64,000 nucleotides of DNA from Hungatella sp. (GCA_009712635.1 WASS01000012.1:30383-94382); one strand, 5' to 3'; shown: positions 16,911-27,529, counted from the first letter of the stretch. Program-made: numbers and translations. Notes: generated from the sequence alone by a model not told the origin.

Positions 16911-18668
16911 TTAAGAATCATATTGAGCCATGACCATTTCATAATATCTGCCCCGTTTTTCCATTAAACTCTGATGAGTCCCCTGTTCTGCAACTCCCCC
17001 CTGATAAATAACCGCTATCAGATCTGCATCCTGAATGGTAGATAGACGGTGTGCAATAACAAAACAGGTTTTTCCTGCCATCAGGCGGCGCATGGCCTGC
17101 TGAATCCGAATTTCAGTTCTCGTGTCCACATTTGATGTTGCTTCATCCAGAATTAGTATTTTACTATCAAGCAGCATGGCTCTTGCTATGGTTAAAAGCT
17201 GCTTCTGACCCTTAGATATATTTGTTCCGTCTTCTTTTAAGATGGTATTATAACCTTCCGGCAGTTGTTCAATAAAGGAATGAATCCGTGCATCTTTTGC
17301 CGCTTTTACCACTTCATCCAAAGTCGCATCTTCTTTTCCATAAGCCAGGTTCTCATAGATCGTTCCCTGAAACAGCCATGTTTCCTGTAATACCATTGCA
17401 AATGCCTTCCTCAGACTTTTCCTGGTCAGATCTCTTATATCCATACCATCAATGGTAATTTTACCGCCATCCACATCATAAAAGCGCATTAACAGATTTA
17501 TAATTGTTGTTTTACCTGCTCCAGTGGGACCTACAATCGCAATCATCTTTCCAGGTTCTGCTTTTAAAGATAGATTCTGCAATATAGGTTTTCCAGTCTC
17601 ATATCCAAAATCCACATGAGAGAATTCAACACAGCCTTTGACTGATTGTTTTAAATCAGAAATTACCACCGCATCTTTTCTGTCTTCCTGCTCCGGAATT
17701 TCATCCATAAGCTTAAACACCCGCTCTGCCGCAGCAAGGGCAGACTGAAGATCGTTCATAATATTTGCAGCCTCATTAATAGGACCGGAGAATTTTCTGG
17801 AATAGAGTACAAACGAGGAGATCTGGCCCACTGACATGGCACCTGTCAGATAAAGGAATGCACCAAATACGCTGATTAAGGTCAGGGACAGATTGTTAAT
17901 AAAATTGACCATTGGACCTGTCATGCTTCCATAATATTCTGATTTATAATAACTTTCCACTGCCTCTTTATTTTTAAAAGAAAATTTACGGATTACCTCT
18001 TCTTCCTCGCAATAGGCTTTAATACTTTTCTGACCAGTAACCGTTTCTTCCACAAATCCATTGAGCGCTCCAAGACTTCTGGCCCGCTCACGAAACAGAG
18101 GCCTTGTTCGGCTTGTAATAAATCTGGTCATCAGACCTGATAAGGGCACCGTTATTACAAATACCAACACGAGTTTTGGCGATATGATCACCATCATATA
18201 TAGAGCCCCCACAACCGTAACCAATGTGGTAAGAATCTGAATTAAGTCACTGGACAGCGATTCATTTACCGTATCAATATCATAAGAAATACGGCTTATA
18301 ATATCTCCTGTCTGATGGGTATCATAATAACCGGCTGGCAGGTAAAGCATTCGGTCAAACACATCCTTACGCATCTGATATACTACCTTTCGGCTGATTG
18401 TAATCATCAATACAGACAGGATATAGGACAGGATGGAAGATACCAGATAAAACATTGCCATAAGACCTGCGTATTGAAATACGCGGGAAAAATTTACACT
18501 TCCTTTGCCAGGTTCTATGGCATCAACAGCGTAACCGGAAAGCAATGGTCCCAGTAATGCCAGCAGATTGCTTCCTATTGTCATAACAAAGGCAAGAAGA
18601 AGTAAAAACCGGTATTTCATCAGATAAGGTATCAAACGTTTTATTGTGTTTTTTTGTGAGTCCTTCAT
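16911..18668 (-). CDS. ABC exporter half-transporter (catalytic-site subunit, degenerate signature)
   Basis: 585 residues: six membrane helices in an exporter-type domain (about 1-320), then an ATPase domain. Walker A is GPTGAGKTT and Walker B ILILDEATSNVD keeps the catalytic Glu. The signature motif has decayed to NISKGQKQ from LSGGQ. Paired with the adjacent 575-residue subunit it fits a heterodimeric exporter: this subunit's Walker motifs plus the partner's LSGGQ form the active site. It overlaps the partner gene by 4 bases. Substrate unknown; lipid or drug export is usual for the family. Confidence 0.92.
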   Translation of the reverse strand: MKDSQKNTIKRLIPYLMKYRFLLLLAFVMTIGSNLLALLGPLLSGYAVDAIEPGKGSVNFSRVFQYAGLMAMFYLVSSILSYILSVLMITISRKVVYQMRKDVFDRMLYLPAGYYDTHQTGDIISRISYDIDTVNESLSSDLIQILTTLVTVVGALYMMVIISPKLVLVFVITVPLSGLMTRFITSRTRPLFRERARSLGALNGFVEETVTGQKSIKAYCEEEEVIRKFSFKNKEAVESYYKSEYYGSMTGPMVNFINNLSLTLISVFGAFLYLTGAMSVGQISSFVLYSRKFSGPINEAANIMNDLQSALAAAERVFKLMDEIPEQEDRKDAVVISDLKQSVKGCVEFSHVDFGYETGKPILQNLSLKAEPGKMIAIVGPTGAGKTTIINLLMRFYDVDGGKITIDGMDIRDLTRKSLRKAFAMVLQETWLFQGTIYENLAYGKEDATLDEVVKAAKDARIHSFIEQLPEGYNTILKEDGTNISKGQKQLLTIARAMLLDSKILILDEATSNVDTRTEIRIQQAMRRLMAGKTCFVIAHRLSTIQDADLIAVIYQGGVAEQGTHQSLMEKRGRYYEMVMAQYDS

Positions 18669-20392
18669 ACGTTTCCTCCAGCTCCCATCTGAGAAATGAC
18701 TATTTCCCGATAGCCTTCACAGGTTTTCATCAATTCTTCATGAGTGCCCTGCCCAATAACAGCCCCCTCATCCAGTACCAGAATATGATCTAAATTCATA
18801 ACAGAGCTAACCCTCTGGGCAATCAGGATACAGGTAGTGCGGGAAAAGTTTTCCTTTAGTTCTCTCCTTAGCTGTGAATCTGTTTTATAGTCCAGAGCAC
18901 TAGAAGAATCATCAAGTACTAAAATTTCAGGATGAGCCGCAAGGGCTCTTGCTATAAGAATTCGCTGCTTCTGACCTCCGCTTAAATTGGCACCCCGGAT
19001 ATTTAAGGATTCTAAAATGCCCCCTTTTTCTCCGATAAAATCAAGCGCCTTGGCATAACCGGCTGCATCAACTGCTTCCTTCTCAGAAATATTACGCCCC
19101 ATTCGTATATTTTCCAATATAGAATCTTCAAATATCACATCATTCTGAAATACAGTTCCAAACCTGGACCGTAAATCTTTAAGACTCATAGCTCGGATAT
19201 CCCGCCCATTGATACGGATTGTACCTTCATCCGGATCGTAATATCTCATAAGAAGATTAACAACTGTAGATTTTCCCGATCCTGTTGCACCTATAATACC
19301 CAGTGTTTCTCCTTTTTCCATTTGAAACGAGATATCCCTTAAATGATTACCAGTACCATCATAAGAAAAGGATACATGATCGAATTCCAGAAATGAAATT
19401 TCTTTTTCCTTCTCCTTTGATACACATGCCAATTGAAAAGAGATCTCATCTTCACCTTTAAGAACTCTGTCAATCCGCTCTGCTGACGCGGCTGCCTTTG
19501 ATACAATAACAAACATTCTGGAAATAGACATGAGCGCATTTAAAATTATTGTAAAGTAAGTCATAAATGCCAATATGGTGCCGACTTTGGATAGACCCTC
19601 ATTAACACGGTATGCACCTGCAATTACAACACACACCAGCCCCATATTGAGAAACAGGTTCATGACCGGGTTTATTATGGCTGTTGTAACGGTAGCACGT
19701 TTTTCCCAATCCACTACCTCACGATTATGTTGATTGAACCGTTCCTGTTCAAAGTTTTCTTTGGAAAGGGCTTTAATGACACGGATTCCAGCTATGTCCT
19801 CCCTAATCAGACGCACAAATCCATCCACCTTTTCCTGCAGCTGGGTAAACTGAGGAATACTCTTACCTGAAACACCAATGACCACTGCTGTCAGAAGGGG
19901 AAGAACCCCTAAAAGGATACAGGCTAAAACAGGATCCAGTAAAAAAGTCATTATAATTCCGCCCACCAGTAAGATTGGGGATCGTACTCCAAGTCTCTGA
20001 ATTCTTCCGATCATCTGGTGCACATTATAAGTATCACTGGTAAGTCTGGAGATCAGGGAGGGTCTTGTTATTTCATCAACCTGCCTGTTTGAAAGAATCA
20101 TTACCTTGCGAAATAAATCCTCCCGTATGGTAAAAATCGAGTCACTCGCCACTCTTGATGCCATGCGGTTTGCAATAATGCTTAATGTCACTGCCAGAAC
20201 AGAGCATACCAGCATGAAGATTCCCCACAGAAAAATTTCTTCCTTTTTTCCTGCCGGAATGACCACATCAATCATTCGGGCCAGTGTCCAGGGGAGAAAA
20301 AGATCCATCAGCGTACCTGAAAATTTAATGAAAAAGCCCACAGTCATCCGAAGATAATAGGGCTTTAAATAATACGTTATAATTCGTTTCAT
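18665..20392 (-). CDS. ABC exporter half-transporter (degenerate-site subunit)
   Basis: 575 residues, same architecture as its neighbour. Walker A is GATGSGKST and the signature LSGGQKQR is intact, but Walker B reads LVLDDSSSALD: the catalytic Glu is Asp. This is the classical non-catalytic site of heterodimeric exporters of the TM287/288 and BmrCD type. Its 3' end overlaps the next transporter gene by 4 bases and its start overlaps the DUF3783 gene by 4 bases, so the three are translationally coupled. Export substrate not predictable. Confidence 0.92.
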   Translation of the reverse strand: MKRIITYYLKPYYLRMTVGFFIKFSGTLMDLFLPWTLARMIDVVIPAGKKEEIFLWGIFMLVCSVLAVTLSIIANRMASRVASDSIFTIREDLFRKVMILSNRQVDEITRPSLISRLTSDTYNVHQMIGRIQRLGVRSPILLVGGIIMTFLLDPVLACILLGVLPLLTAVVIGVSGKSIPQFTQLQEKVDGFVRLIREDIAGIRVIKALSKENFEQERFNQHNREVVDWEKRATVTTAIINPVMNLFLNMGLVCVVIAGAYRVNEGLSKVGTILAFMTYFTIILNALMSISRMFVIVSKAAASAERIDRVLKGEDEISFQLACVSKEKEKEISFLEFDHVSFSYDGTGNHLRDISFQMEKGETLGIIGATGSGKSTVVNLLMRYYDPDEGTIRINGRDIRAMSLKDLRSRFGTVFQNDVIFEDSILENIRMGRNISEKEAVDAAGYAKALDFIGEKGGILESLNIRGANLSGGQKQRILIARALAAHPEILVLDDSSSALDYKTDSQLRRELKENFSRTTCILIAQRVSSVMNLDHILVLDEGAVIGQGTHEELMKTCEGYREIVISQMGAGGNV

Positions 20393-20799
20393 GACTCTTC
20401 TTTGCCAGACATAGTCTCATGCTCTTTTTTCAGTTCCTGATATAATTCGTAGAAACTCCATTTTGAATTGGTATCTGTTATCACAGCCTTTAAAGCTATT
20501 TTCGATACTCCGGAACGCCTTAAATTCATTAACAGTTCATCAATTTTTCTGCTGGAAAAATTCTTCATTACCAGAACCTCTTCCTCCACCATCGGATATT
20601 CACCTGATGGCTGTTCTTCAAAACCCTCAATACCAGCCAGATAACCGATCGTCTGACCTGTCTGGTCTGGTGTAATATTTTTAATGCGGATTCCCATTCG
20701 TACCAAAACTGCCTTTAACCTGGCAATTCTTGAATCATTCCCCTTCTGAATATCCTTTTCCGGACAATAATACAATACCATTTCTTTCTTTACTGACAT
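20389..20799 (-). CDS. DUF3783 family protein
   Basis: 136 residues, soluble. The C-terminal part includes EVLVMKNFSSRKIDELLMNLRRSGV and KAVITDTNSKWSFYELYQELKKEH, the DUF3783 pattern (M-x-x-F ... K-A-x-x-T-x-x-N). No catalytic motif can be assigned. It lies 21 bases downstream of ddh and overlaps the first ABC exporter gene, so a ddh-DUF3783-exporter operon is likely. Function unknown. Confidence 0.8.
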   Translation of the reverse strand: MSVKKEMVLYYCPEKDIQKGNDSRIARLKAVLVRMGIRIKNITPDQTGQTIGYLAGIEGFEEQPSGEYPMVEEEVLVMKNFSSRKIDELLMNLRRSGVSKIALKAVITDTNSKWSFYELYQELKKEHETMSGKEES

Positions 20800-20820
20800 T
20801 TCGTCTCCTCCTGCTGCTGT

Positions 20821-21807
20821 CTATAGCAGTTGTCTGCGAAGTTGTTCGCCGTCTAATATGCTTAAATAGGAAGGTGCAATATCAAACACTGTTTTACAAC
20901 CGCTCACCCCTTCTTTATTCAAACGATAGGCAGCCCTTGCATAAGCAATCAGGACAGATGCGGTAAATTCAGGGTTTGAATCCAGTTTTAAGCTGTATTC
21001 AACCACATGACCGTTCTCATCTTTCCAGCCGGTTGTTCCAGTTCTTATCACAGACCCGCCGTGGGGGATTCCTTTATGATCCCGCAGCAGTTCCTCTTCA
21101 CTGATAAAATGAACCTCTGTATCATAATCAGCAAAATAATTGGGCATGGTCACAATCTCTTCCCTTATTTTTTCCTGATCTGCTCCATCTTTTAAAACTA
21201 CATAGCACTCCCTGGTATGTTTCTGTCTGGTAGTGAGCTCTGGGTTTTTCCCACTCCGCACTGCCTCCAGAGATTCTTTAACAGGAATGGTATACTGCCT
21301 TGCATCTTTAACACCATCTATCTTACGTATGGCATCTGAATGTCCCTGGCTGACTCCCTTGCCCCAGAAGGTATAATCATGTCCACCTGGTAATATGGCT
21401 CCTGCATACAGGCGGTTTAAGGAGAACATACCCGGATCCCAGCCAACGGATATAATTCCTGTTTTATTACCCTCTTTGGCGCTGGCATCCACCTTTTCAA
21501 AGTGTTCCTGAATTTTAGCATGGGTATCAAAGCTGTCCACCACATTAAAATATCTGGCAAACTGGGGAGTCTGCTCTGGAAGATCATGCGCACTTCCCCC
21601 GCAGAGAATCAGTACATCAACAGAGTCTTTCATGGAAATGGCCTCTTCAACCGGATAAACCTCTACTCCCGGTGTAAGCAGACTGATTGATTTAGGATCT
21701 CTCCTGGTAAATACCCCACTAAGTTCCATATCCGGATTATGTAGAATTGCACATTCCACACCTCTTCCAAGATTTCCATAGCCTAAAATTCCTATTTTTA
21801 TAGTCAT
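20821..21807 (-). CDS. ddh: meso-Diaminopimelate D-dehydrogenase
   Basis: Catalyses the one-step NADPH-dependent reductive amination of tetrahydrodipicolinate to meso-diaminopimelate, for lysine and cell-wall synthesis. 328 residues. The N-terminal Rossmann loop is GILGYGNLGRGVE. FTRRDP lies at the NADP phosphate position and VGWDPGMFSLNR matches the substrate-binding region of the Ddh family. The C-terminal half has HGGSVIRTGTTG, also typical. This gives the organism the dehydrogenase route, as in many Clostridia. A good promoter lies 50 bases upstream. Confidence 0.94.
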   Translation of the reverse strand: MTIKIGILGYGNLGRGVECAILHNPDMELSGVFTRRDPKSISLLTPGVEVYPVEEAISMKDSVDVLILCGGSAHDLPEQTPQFARYFNVVDSFDTHAKIQEHFEKVDASAKEGNKTGIISVGWDPGMFSLNRLYAGAILPGGHDYTFWGKGVSQGHSDAIRKIDGVKDARQYTIPVKESLEAVRSGKNPELTTRQKHTRECYVVLKDGADQEKIREEIVTMPNYFADYDTEVHFISEEELLRDHKGIPHGGSVIRTGTTGWKDENGHVVEYSLKLDSNPEFTASVLIAYARAAYRLNKEGVSGCKTVFDIAPSYLSILDGEQLRRQLL

Positions 21808-21841
21808 AAATGACCCACCTTTCGCAAATTTATTACTTTCT

Positions 21842-21870
21842 ATTATAGTTTACAAGAACACTGGTGTAAA
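21842..21870 (-). promoter_or_regulatory. Sigma-A promoter of ddh
   Basis: On the minus strand TTTACA (21865-21870) and TATAAT (21842-21847) are 17 bases apart. The predicted start is about 30 bases upstream of the ddh start codon. Confidence 0.75.
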
Positions 21871-21893
21871 TCCCGTATTCCATTGATTTTTGA

Positions 21894-21931
21894 TAAAAAA
21901 AATCCGCAGCCCGATAAACTGGTCTGCGGAT
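21894..21931 (-). terminator. Intrinsic terminator of spoVG
   Basis: ATCCGCAG (21902-21909) pairs with CTGCGGAT (21924-21931). The minus-strand transcript ends in a run of eight U residues. It closes the glgC-glgD-spoVG unit 18 bases after spoVG. Confidence 0.88.
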
Positions 21932-21948
21932 TAAGATTATATAGTTAC

Positions 21949-22236
21949 TTAAGCAAATGCTGCTGCGACCTCCGGCATCTCAAGAGCCGTGGTCTCATAC
22001 TTATCCAAAATTACTCTCTGGATCATATCCCGGGTTCCGGAATTAATGGGATGTGCGATATCCCGGTACTCCCCGTCTGCAGCCTTGCGGCTTGGCATGG
22101 CAATAAACAGGCCTTTTTCTCCTTCAATTACCTTAATGTCATGAATCACAAATTCATTGTCCAGTGTTATGGATACAATAGCTTTCATCTTACCCTCTTT
22201 TTCGATGCGTCTAACTCTTACGTCTGTAATCTGCAT
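21949..22236 (-). CDS. spoVG: SpoVG-family RNA-binding regulator
   Basis: A 95-residue SpoVG starting [19 protein letters not shown], with the conserved [13 protein letters not shown] and [10 protein letters not shown] segments. SpoVG proteins bind RNA and DNA and affect septation, sporulation and envelope genes in Firmicutes. I use ATG 22236, just after AAGGGG, instead of the frame start at 22257. It begins 27 bases after glgD with no obvious promoter of its own, so it is probably transcribed with glycogen synthesis genes. Confidence 0.93.
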   Translation of the reverse strand: MQITDVRVRRIEKEGKMKAIVSITLDNEFVIHDIKVIEGEKGLFIAMPSRKAADGEYRDIAHPINSGTRDMIQRVILDKYETTALEMPEVAAAFA

Positions 22237-22262
22237 GTTAAAGCCCCTTCCCGTCACATTTC

Positions 22263-23384
22263 CTATAATGTGTATCTCTCGTTTTTTTCTATGACAATTT
22301 TTACATTGTCTGGCGTTCCTATATAGGTGGTATTGGCCCGGATGGTATCCCGGCTTTCCACGATACAGTTTTCTATTACCGTATTGTCTCCTATATAAAC
22401 ATCATTTAAAATGATGGAATTCCTGATGACACAGTTGTTACCAATATAAGCTTTTTTAAATAAAACGGAGTTTTCTACTACTCCGTTGACAATACTGCCG
22501 CTGGAGATCAGGCTGTTTTTCACAGAAGCTCCAGGATTGTACTTTGCTGGTGGCAGATCATCAATTTTCGAATAAACATCCGGATACTGTCGGAAGAAAT
22601 AATCCCTGACCTCTGGTTTTAAAAAGTCCATATTGGTCTTATAGTAGGACTCCACAGAGGCAATGTTTCTCCAGTATGTATTCATACGGTAGGCATAGAT
22701 CCTTTTAAGATTCCGGTAACGGACGAGAATGTCACTCACAAAATCATAACGGTCTTCCATGGCACACCGCTCAATTAACTCAATCAGCTGTCGTCTGCGG
22801 ATTACATAAATACCGCAGGAGACTGTGTTAGAGGAAGCAACCATTGGCTTTTCCTCAAAATCTGTAATTCTTCCGTCATCATTGGTTTTCACAATCCCAA
22901 AGCGGGTTGTGTCTTCTCCTGCCGGAAGATCCGTACAGACAACGGTGATGTCAGCCTTCTTTTCAATATGATATTCCAGTACTTTTCCATAATCAAGTTT
23001 ATAGATGCCATCTCCTGCAGCGATAACCACATATGGCTCATGACTGTTTTTTAAGAATATCAGATTCTGATAGAGGGCGTCGGCAGTTCCCCTGTACCAG
23101 TCGCTGCTTTCCGCTGTAATGGTAGGGGTAAATACATACAGGCCTCCCTGCTTTCTACCGAAATCCCACCACTTGGAAGAGCTTAAATGCAGATGAAGAG
23201 ATCTGGAATTATACTGGGTTAAAACCGCCACATTCTGTATATGAGAGTTGGTCATATTACTGAGTGCAAAATCTATGCTGCGGTAGTTTCCTGCAATGGG
23301 CATAGCGGCTATGGCCCTTTTATTGGATAATTCCCTCATTCTTTTGCTGTTTCCGCCTGCTAATACAATTCCTATGGCCCTCAT
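22263..23384 (-). CDS. glgD: Glucose-1-phosphate adenylyltransferase subunit GlgD
   Basis: 373 residues. The N-terminal nucleotidyltransferase domain begins [20 protein letters not shown]. It lacks the canonical GGGxGTRL arrangement kept in GlgC, the usual state of the regulatory GlgD subunit in Firmicutes. The C-terminal left-handed beta-helix ([18 protein letters not shown]) is intact. GlgC and GlgD form the heterotetramer making ADP-glucose. The ATG overlaps the glgC stop (ATGA), so the two are co-translated. Confidence 0.95.
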   Translation of the reverse strand: MRAIGIVLAGGNSKRMRELSNKRAIAAMPIAGNYRSIDFALSNMTNSHIQNVAVLTQYNSRSLHLHLSSSKWWDFGRKQGGLYVFTPTITAESSDWYRGTADALYQNLIFLKNSHEPYVVIAAGDGIYKLDYGKVLEYHIEKKADITVVCTDLPAGEDTTRFGIVKTNDDGRITDFEEKPMVASSNTVSCGIYVIRRRQLIELIERCAMEDRYDFVSDILVRYRNLKRIYAYRMNTYWRNIASVESYYKTNMDFLKPEVRDYFFRQYPDVYSKIDDLPPAKYNPGASVKNSLISSGSIVNGVVENSVLFKKAYIGNNCVIRNSIILNDVYIGDNTVIENCIVESRDTIRANTTYIGTPDNVKIVIEKNERYTL

Positions 23385-24655
23385 TTCATACCACCTGCCT
23401 TTATGATGTAGTCACCGCCTGCCAGCTCCCCATCCGGATAATCCTCCAGTCTGGTCTCACCGACAATTGCTGTGTTCTTCCCCACCTTTACTTTATCTGG
23501 TATGACTGAATTTTCACCAATGGTCACCAGATCAAACTGATAAACCTTGGGATCGTATTTGCTGGGTGCGAAATCACCTGCTCCCAATTCACAGTCTGCA
23601 CCGACAATAACGTTCTCAGCGATGATTGCTTTACTGATTGTAGTGTTCTCCCCTATCACGCACTCTCTCATGATAATGGAATCCTTCACAACAGCCCCTG
23701 ACTTGATTACTACACCAGCACCAATGACGGAGTTATGAACCTCTCCGCAGATTTCAGTTCCTTCTCCGATGATACTTCTGTCAATGACAGCCTCTTTTGA
23801 CACATACTGAGGCGGAATAATATCACTCTTGGTATAAATCTTCCAATACTCTTCATAGAGATTAAATTCCGGAATGATATCAATCAGCTCCATATTGGCT
23901 TCCCAATAAGAGCTTAAGGTTCCTACATCCTTCCAGTAACCGTTATATTCGTATGCAAAAACACGGTTCCCTGAATCAAAACAATCTGGTATGATATGCT
24001 TTCCAAAGTCACAGCCGGGAACATCTGACATTTTGATTAACGCTTCTTTTAAGACCTTCCAGCTGAATATGTAGATGCCCATGGAAGCAAGATTGCTTCT
24101 GGGATTTGCAGGTTTTTCCTCGAATTCTGTTATCCGGTTGTTCTCATCGGTTATCAGAATTCCGAAACGGCTGGCCTCTTCAATAGGGACCGGCATGGCA
24201 GCAATAGTGATATCAGCATTATTTGCTTTATGATACTCCAGCATAACCTCATAATCCATCTTATAAATATGATCCCCTGAAAGGATAAGAACATAATCCG
24301 GGTTATAGGTTTCCATATACTCCAGGTTCTGATAGATGGCATTGGCTGTACCGGTATACCAGTCGCTTCCCTTGCTTCTTTCATAGGGAGGAAGAATCGT
24401 GACACCGCCAACGTTACGGTCTAAATCCCACGGAATGCCTATTCCAATATGAGTGTTTAAACGCAATGGCTGATACTGAGTCAGGACCCCTACTGTATCG
24501 ACTCCTGAATTGATGCAATTGCTGAGCGGAAAATCGATGATCCGGTATTTTCCACCAAAGGATACTGCGGGTTTTGCCACCTTCTGCGTCAGAACACCTA
24601 AACGACTGCCCTGACCGCCCGCAAGAAGCATGGCAATCATCTCTTTTTTAATCAC
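23381..24655 (-). CDS. glgC: Glucose-1-phosphate adenylyltransferase GlgC
   Basis: Makes ADP-glucose from ATP and glucose-1-phosphate, the committed step of glycogen synthesis. 424 residues. The catalytic loop is [15 protein letters not shown], with [26 protein letters not shown] and FEEKP segments, followed by a hexapeptide-repeat beta-helix. The start is a GTG at 24655 preceded by GAGGTGATAAC; ATG 24640 is an alternative. First gene of glgC-glgD-spoVG, with an extended -10 promoter upstream. Confidence 0.96.
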   Translation of the reverse strand: MIKKEMIAMLLAGGQGSRLGVLTQKVAKPAVSFGGKYRIIDFPLSNCINSGVDTVGVLTQYQPLRLNTHIGIGIPWDLDRNVGGVTILPPYERSKGSDWYTGTANAIYQNLEYMETYNPDYVLILSGDHIYKMDYEVMLEYHKANNADITIAAMPVPIEEASRFGILITDENNRITEFEEKPANPRSNLASMGIYIFSWKVLKEALIKMSDVPGCDFGKHIIPDCFDSGNRVFAYEYNGYWKDVGTLSSYWEANMELIDIIPEFNLYEEYWKIYTKSDIIPPQYVSKEAVIDRSIIGEGTEICGEVHNSVIGAGVVIKSGAVVKDSIIMRECVIGENTTISKAIIAENVIVGADCELGAGDFAPSKYDPKVYQFDLVTIGENSVIPDKVKVGKNTAIVGETRLEDYPDGELAGGDYIIKAGGMK

Positions 24656-24692
24656 GTTATCACCTCTTGCTGTTGATATTTATTGTACTAGC

Positions 24693-24721
24693 ATTATACC
24701 ACACATTCGTAAAATAGTGAA
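24693..24721 (-). promoter_or_regulatory. Promoter of glgC-glgD-spoVG
   Basis: On the minus strand TTCACT (24716-24721) and TATAAT (24693-24698) are 17 bases apart. A TG one base before the -10 makes it an extended -10 promoter. It is divergent from the asnS promoter 110 bases away. Confidence 0.72.
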
Positions 24722-24833
24722 CAAATTTTTGAATTATTGTGATAATTTTTTGTGCATTTTCCGACATTTTTCATGCTTTTGTCATTTCTTTTACAATTTA
24801 GTACAGATACAGCGTTTTTGCCCCCCATCCCCC

Positions 24834-24862
24834 TTGAATCGAGGCCGAAAATACAGTATAAT
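24834..24862 (+). promoter_or_regulatory. Promoter of asnS
   Basis: TTGAAT (24834-24839) and TATAAT (24857-24862) with a 17-base spacer. The predicted transcript starts about 30 bases before the asnS ATG, so there is no room for a T-box leader. Confidence 0.75.
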
Positions 24863-24900
24863 CTTACTAAGTATGCGAACATGTAAAAGGAGAAGCTATT

Positions 24901-26292
24901 ATGGAATTAACCACAGTAAGACAAATATATAGAGACAAAGATTCATTTCTCAACAAGGAAGTTACAATTGGCGGCTGGGTGAGAAGCTTAAGGGATTCTA
25001 AAACCTTTGGTTTCATTGTATTAAATGACGGAAGCTATTTTGACACGCTTCAGATCGTATATCATGACACCATGGATAACTTTTCGGAGATATCCAAATT
25101 AAACGTTGGAGCAGCGGTTATTGTCACAGGAACCCTGATTCCGACACCGGAAGCCAAACAGCCTTTCGAGATTCAGGCCGCAAAAATCGACATTGAAGGT
25201 GCCTCTGCCCCTGACTACCCACTTCAGAAAAAGCGTCATACCTTCGAATATTTAAGAACCATCTCTCATCTTCGTCCAAGAACGAATACGTTTCAGGCAG
25301 TTTTTCGTGTACGTTCTCTCATTGCCTATGCCATTCATCAGTTCTTTCAGGAGCGGGATTTTGTCTACGTACACACACCCCTCATCACAGGAAGTGACTG
25401 TGAAGGCGCTGGTGAGATGTTCCAGGTAACAACCATGGATCTAAAGAATATTCCCATGACCCAGGAGGGCGCTGTAGATTTTTCTCAGGATTTCTTTGGA
25501 AAACCAACCAACTTAACAGTAAGCGGACAGCTTAATGCAGAAACCTATGCCATGGCCTTTCGGAATGTTTATACCTTTGGTCCTACATTCCGTGCTGAGA
25601 ACTCCAATACCACCCGGCACGCAGCAGAATTCTGGATGATCGAGCCTGAGATGGCTTTTGCTGATCTTCAGGATGATATGGAACTGGCAGAATCCATGTT
25701 AAAATATGTGATCCGTTATGTTCTTGAGCACGCTCCGGAAGAGATGAACTTCTTTAACCAGTTTGTGGACAAGGAATTGTTAGAAAGACTGAACCATGTA
25801 TTAAATTCCGAATTCGCTCATGTGACTTATACCGAAGCAGTTGAACTTTTAGAGAAACACAATGAAGAATTTGATTATAAAGTATTCTGGGGCTGTGATT
25901 TACAGACTGAGCATGAACGTTATTTAACAGAACAGCTCTATAAAAAGCCGGTATTTGTAACTGATTATCCAAAGGAAATCAAAGCATTTTACATGAAGAT
26001 GAACCCGGACAACAATACTGTTGCTGCTGTTGACTGTCTGGTACCAGGAATCGGTGAGATTATTGGGGGAAGCCAGAGGGAAGACGACTTGGACAAGCTC
26101 ACCGCACGTATGGATGAACTGGGACTTAAGAAAGAAGATTATGATTTCTACCTTGATTTAAGAAAATACGGTTCTACCCGTCATGCCGGATTCGGTCTTG
26201 GATTTGAACGCTGTGTTATGTATTTAACCGGTATGTCCAATATCCGCGACGTGGTTCCATTCCCAAGAACCGTTAACAACTGCGAACTTTAA
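24901..26292 (+). CDS. asnS: Asparaginyl-tRNA synthetase
   Basis: A class IIb aminoacyl-tRNA synthetase of 463 residues. The N-terminal OB-fold anticodon-binding domain (about 1-100) begins [14 protein letters not shown] [18 protein letters not shown]. Motif 2 is [19 protein letters not shown] and motif 3 [22 protein letters not shown] and the [17 protein letters not shown] segment [10 protein letters not shown] favour AsnRS over AspRS. AAAAGGAG lies before ATG 24901. Monocistronic with its own promoter and hairpin terminator. Confidence 0.95.
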   Translation: MELTTVRQIYRDKDSFLNKEVTIGGWVRSLRDSKTFGFIVLNDGSYFDTLQIVYHDTMDNFSEISKLNVGAAVIVTGTLIPTPEAKQPFEIQAAKIDIEGASAPDYPLQKKRHTFEYLRTISHLRPRTNTFQAVFRVRSLIAYAIHQFFQERDFVYVHTPLITGSDCEGAGEMFQVTTMDLKNIPMTQEGAVDFSQDFFGKPTNLTVSGQLNAETYAMAFRNVYTFGPTFRAENSNTTRHAAEFWMIEPEMAFADLQDDMELAESMLKYVIRYVLEHAPEEMNFFNQFVDKELLERLNHVLNSEFAHVTYTEAVELLEKHNEEFDYKVFWGCDLQTEHERYLTEQLYKKPVFVTDYPKEIKAFYMKMNPDNNTVAAVDCLVPGIGEIIGGSQREDDLDKLTARMDELGLKKEDYDFYLDLRKYGSTRHAGFGLGFERCVMYLTGMSNIRDVVPFPRTVNNCEL

Positions 26293-26298
26293 GCCGCT

Positions 26299-26332
26299 GA
26301 GGCTGCTGCCAATAATCAGGCAGCCTCTTTAT
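26299..26332 (+). terminator. Intrinsic terminator of asnS
   Basis: GAGGCTGC (26299-26306) pairs with GCAGCCTC (26320-26327), followed by TTTAT. It lies 7 bases after the asnS stop. The U tract is short. Confidence 0.65.
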
Positions 26333-26455
26333 ACCGGAACCATGTATGAAGGGAGTTTAAGATTTCTTTTATATGTGGTTCCAAGTCTATGAAAGAGGAT
26401 TCCGTACAGCAAGACCAGATTCTCTGTACAGTGCTGTACCAGCGAGGTATTGACG

Positions 26456-27526
26456 ATGAAATTCATACATATTGCAGATGTTCACTGGGGCATGAGCCCT
26501 GACAGCGATAAGCCCTGGAGCCGGGAACGTTCCCAGGATATAAAAGACACTTTTGCAAAGGCGGTAAACCAGGCAAAGACTCTGGAAGCTGACTGTCTTT
26601 TTATTTCCGGCGATCTTTTTCACCGCCAGCCCCTTGCCAGAGACTTAAAAGAGGTTAATTATTTATTTTCAACCATTCCGGGTGTTCGTGTGGTCATCAT
26701 TGCAGGAAATCATGACCGCATCCGTAATAATTCAGCCCTTTTAAGCTTTACCTGGGCTCCTAACGTGTCTTATATCATGGGAGAGGAGCTGGAAAGCGTT
26801 TATTTTAAAGAGATCAATACAGAGGTTTATGGCTTTAGCTATCACTCTGTGGAGATACCCGAAAACCGCCTTGATCATTTGAAGGTACCAAACAACGGAA
26901 GAATTCACGTCCTTTTAGGCCACGGAGGTGATGCCAACCATATCCCCTTTGATAAAGGCGCCATGTCAAGTCTGGACTTCTCCTACATCGCTATGGGACA
27001 TATTCACCGTCCTGAGATTCTCATTGAAAACCGTATGGCATTTGCAGGTTCTCTGGAACCTCTGGACAAGACAGAATCCGGCCCTCACGGCATGATGGTA
27101 GGAGAGATTAACGAGGTGACCCGTATGGTAACCTCATTAAAATTCATCCCTCTTGCAAAGCTTCAGTACATCTCTCTTGCAGTCAATGTCACCCCAGCCA
27201 CTACCAATACAGAACTTGCCATGAAAATCACCCAGGAGATCCAAAACCGGGGCGGGGAGAATATTTACCGGTTCCGCATACGTGGCATGAGGGATCCTGA
27301 TATAACCTTTGATTTAGATATGCTTTCCACCCGTTTTAAAATTTTGGAAATGATTGACGAGTCTGAACCGCAGTATAATTTCTCAGCTCTCTTTGCGGAA
27401 CACCCCAGCGATATGATCGGCTTTTTTATCCAGGCACTTCAAAAGCCGGAGATGAGCGGGGTGGAGAAGAAAGCACTTTATTACGGAATCAATGCTTTGC
27501 TTCGTACAACGGATGAAAGGAGCTGA
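26456..27526 (+). CDS. SbcD/YhaO-like metallophosphoesterase (DNA repair exonuclease family)
   Basis: 356 residues with the calcineurin-type metal-binding motifs in order: HIADVHWG, ISGDLFHRQ, IAGNHDRIR, LGHGGDAN and MGHIHRPE. A C-terminal domain follows. This is the Mre11/SbcD nuclease fold. The partner gene 3 bases downstream encodes a Rad50-like ATPase, so a two-subunit complex acting on DNA ends is likely. The order and the membrane segments of the partner match the YhaO-YhaN pair of Bacillus more than SbcD-SbcC. Start at ATG 26456, 8 bases after GAGG. Confidence 0.9.
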   Translation: MKFIHIADVHWGMSPDSDKPWSRERSQDIKDTFAKAVNQAKTLEADCLFISGDLFHRQPLARDLKEVNYLFSTIPGVRVVIIAGNHDRIRNNSALLSFTWAPNVSYIMGEELESVYFKEINTEVYGFSYHSVEIPENRLDHLKVPNNGRIHVLLGHGGDANHIPFDKGAMSSLDFSYIAMGHIHRPEILIENRMAFAGSLEPLDKTESGPHGMMVGEINEVTRMVTSLKFIPLAKLQYISLAVNVTPATTNTELAMKITQEIQNRGGENIYRFRIRGMRDPDITFDLDMLSTRFKILEMIDESEPQYNFSALFAEHPSDMIGFFIQALQKPEMSGVEKKALYYGINALLRTTDERS

Positions 27527-27529
27527 CCC

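Noticed and set aside
24840..24900. T-box leader before asnS
   Set aside because: The promoter lies about 30 bases before the start codon, leaving no space for a leader.
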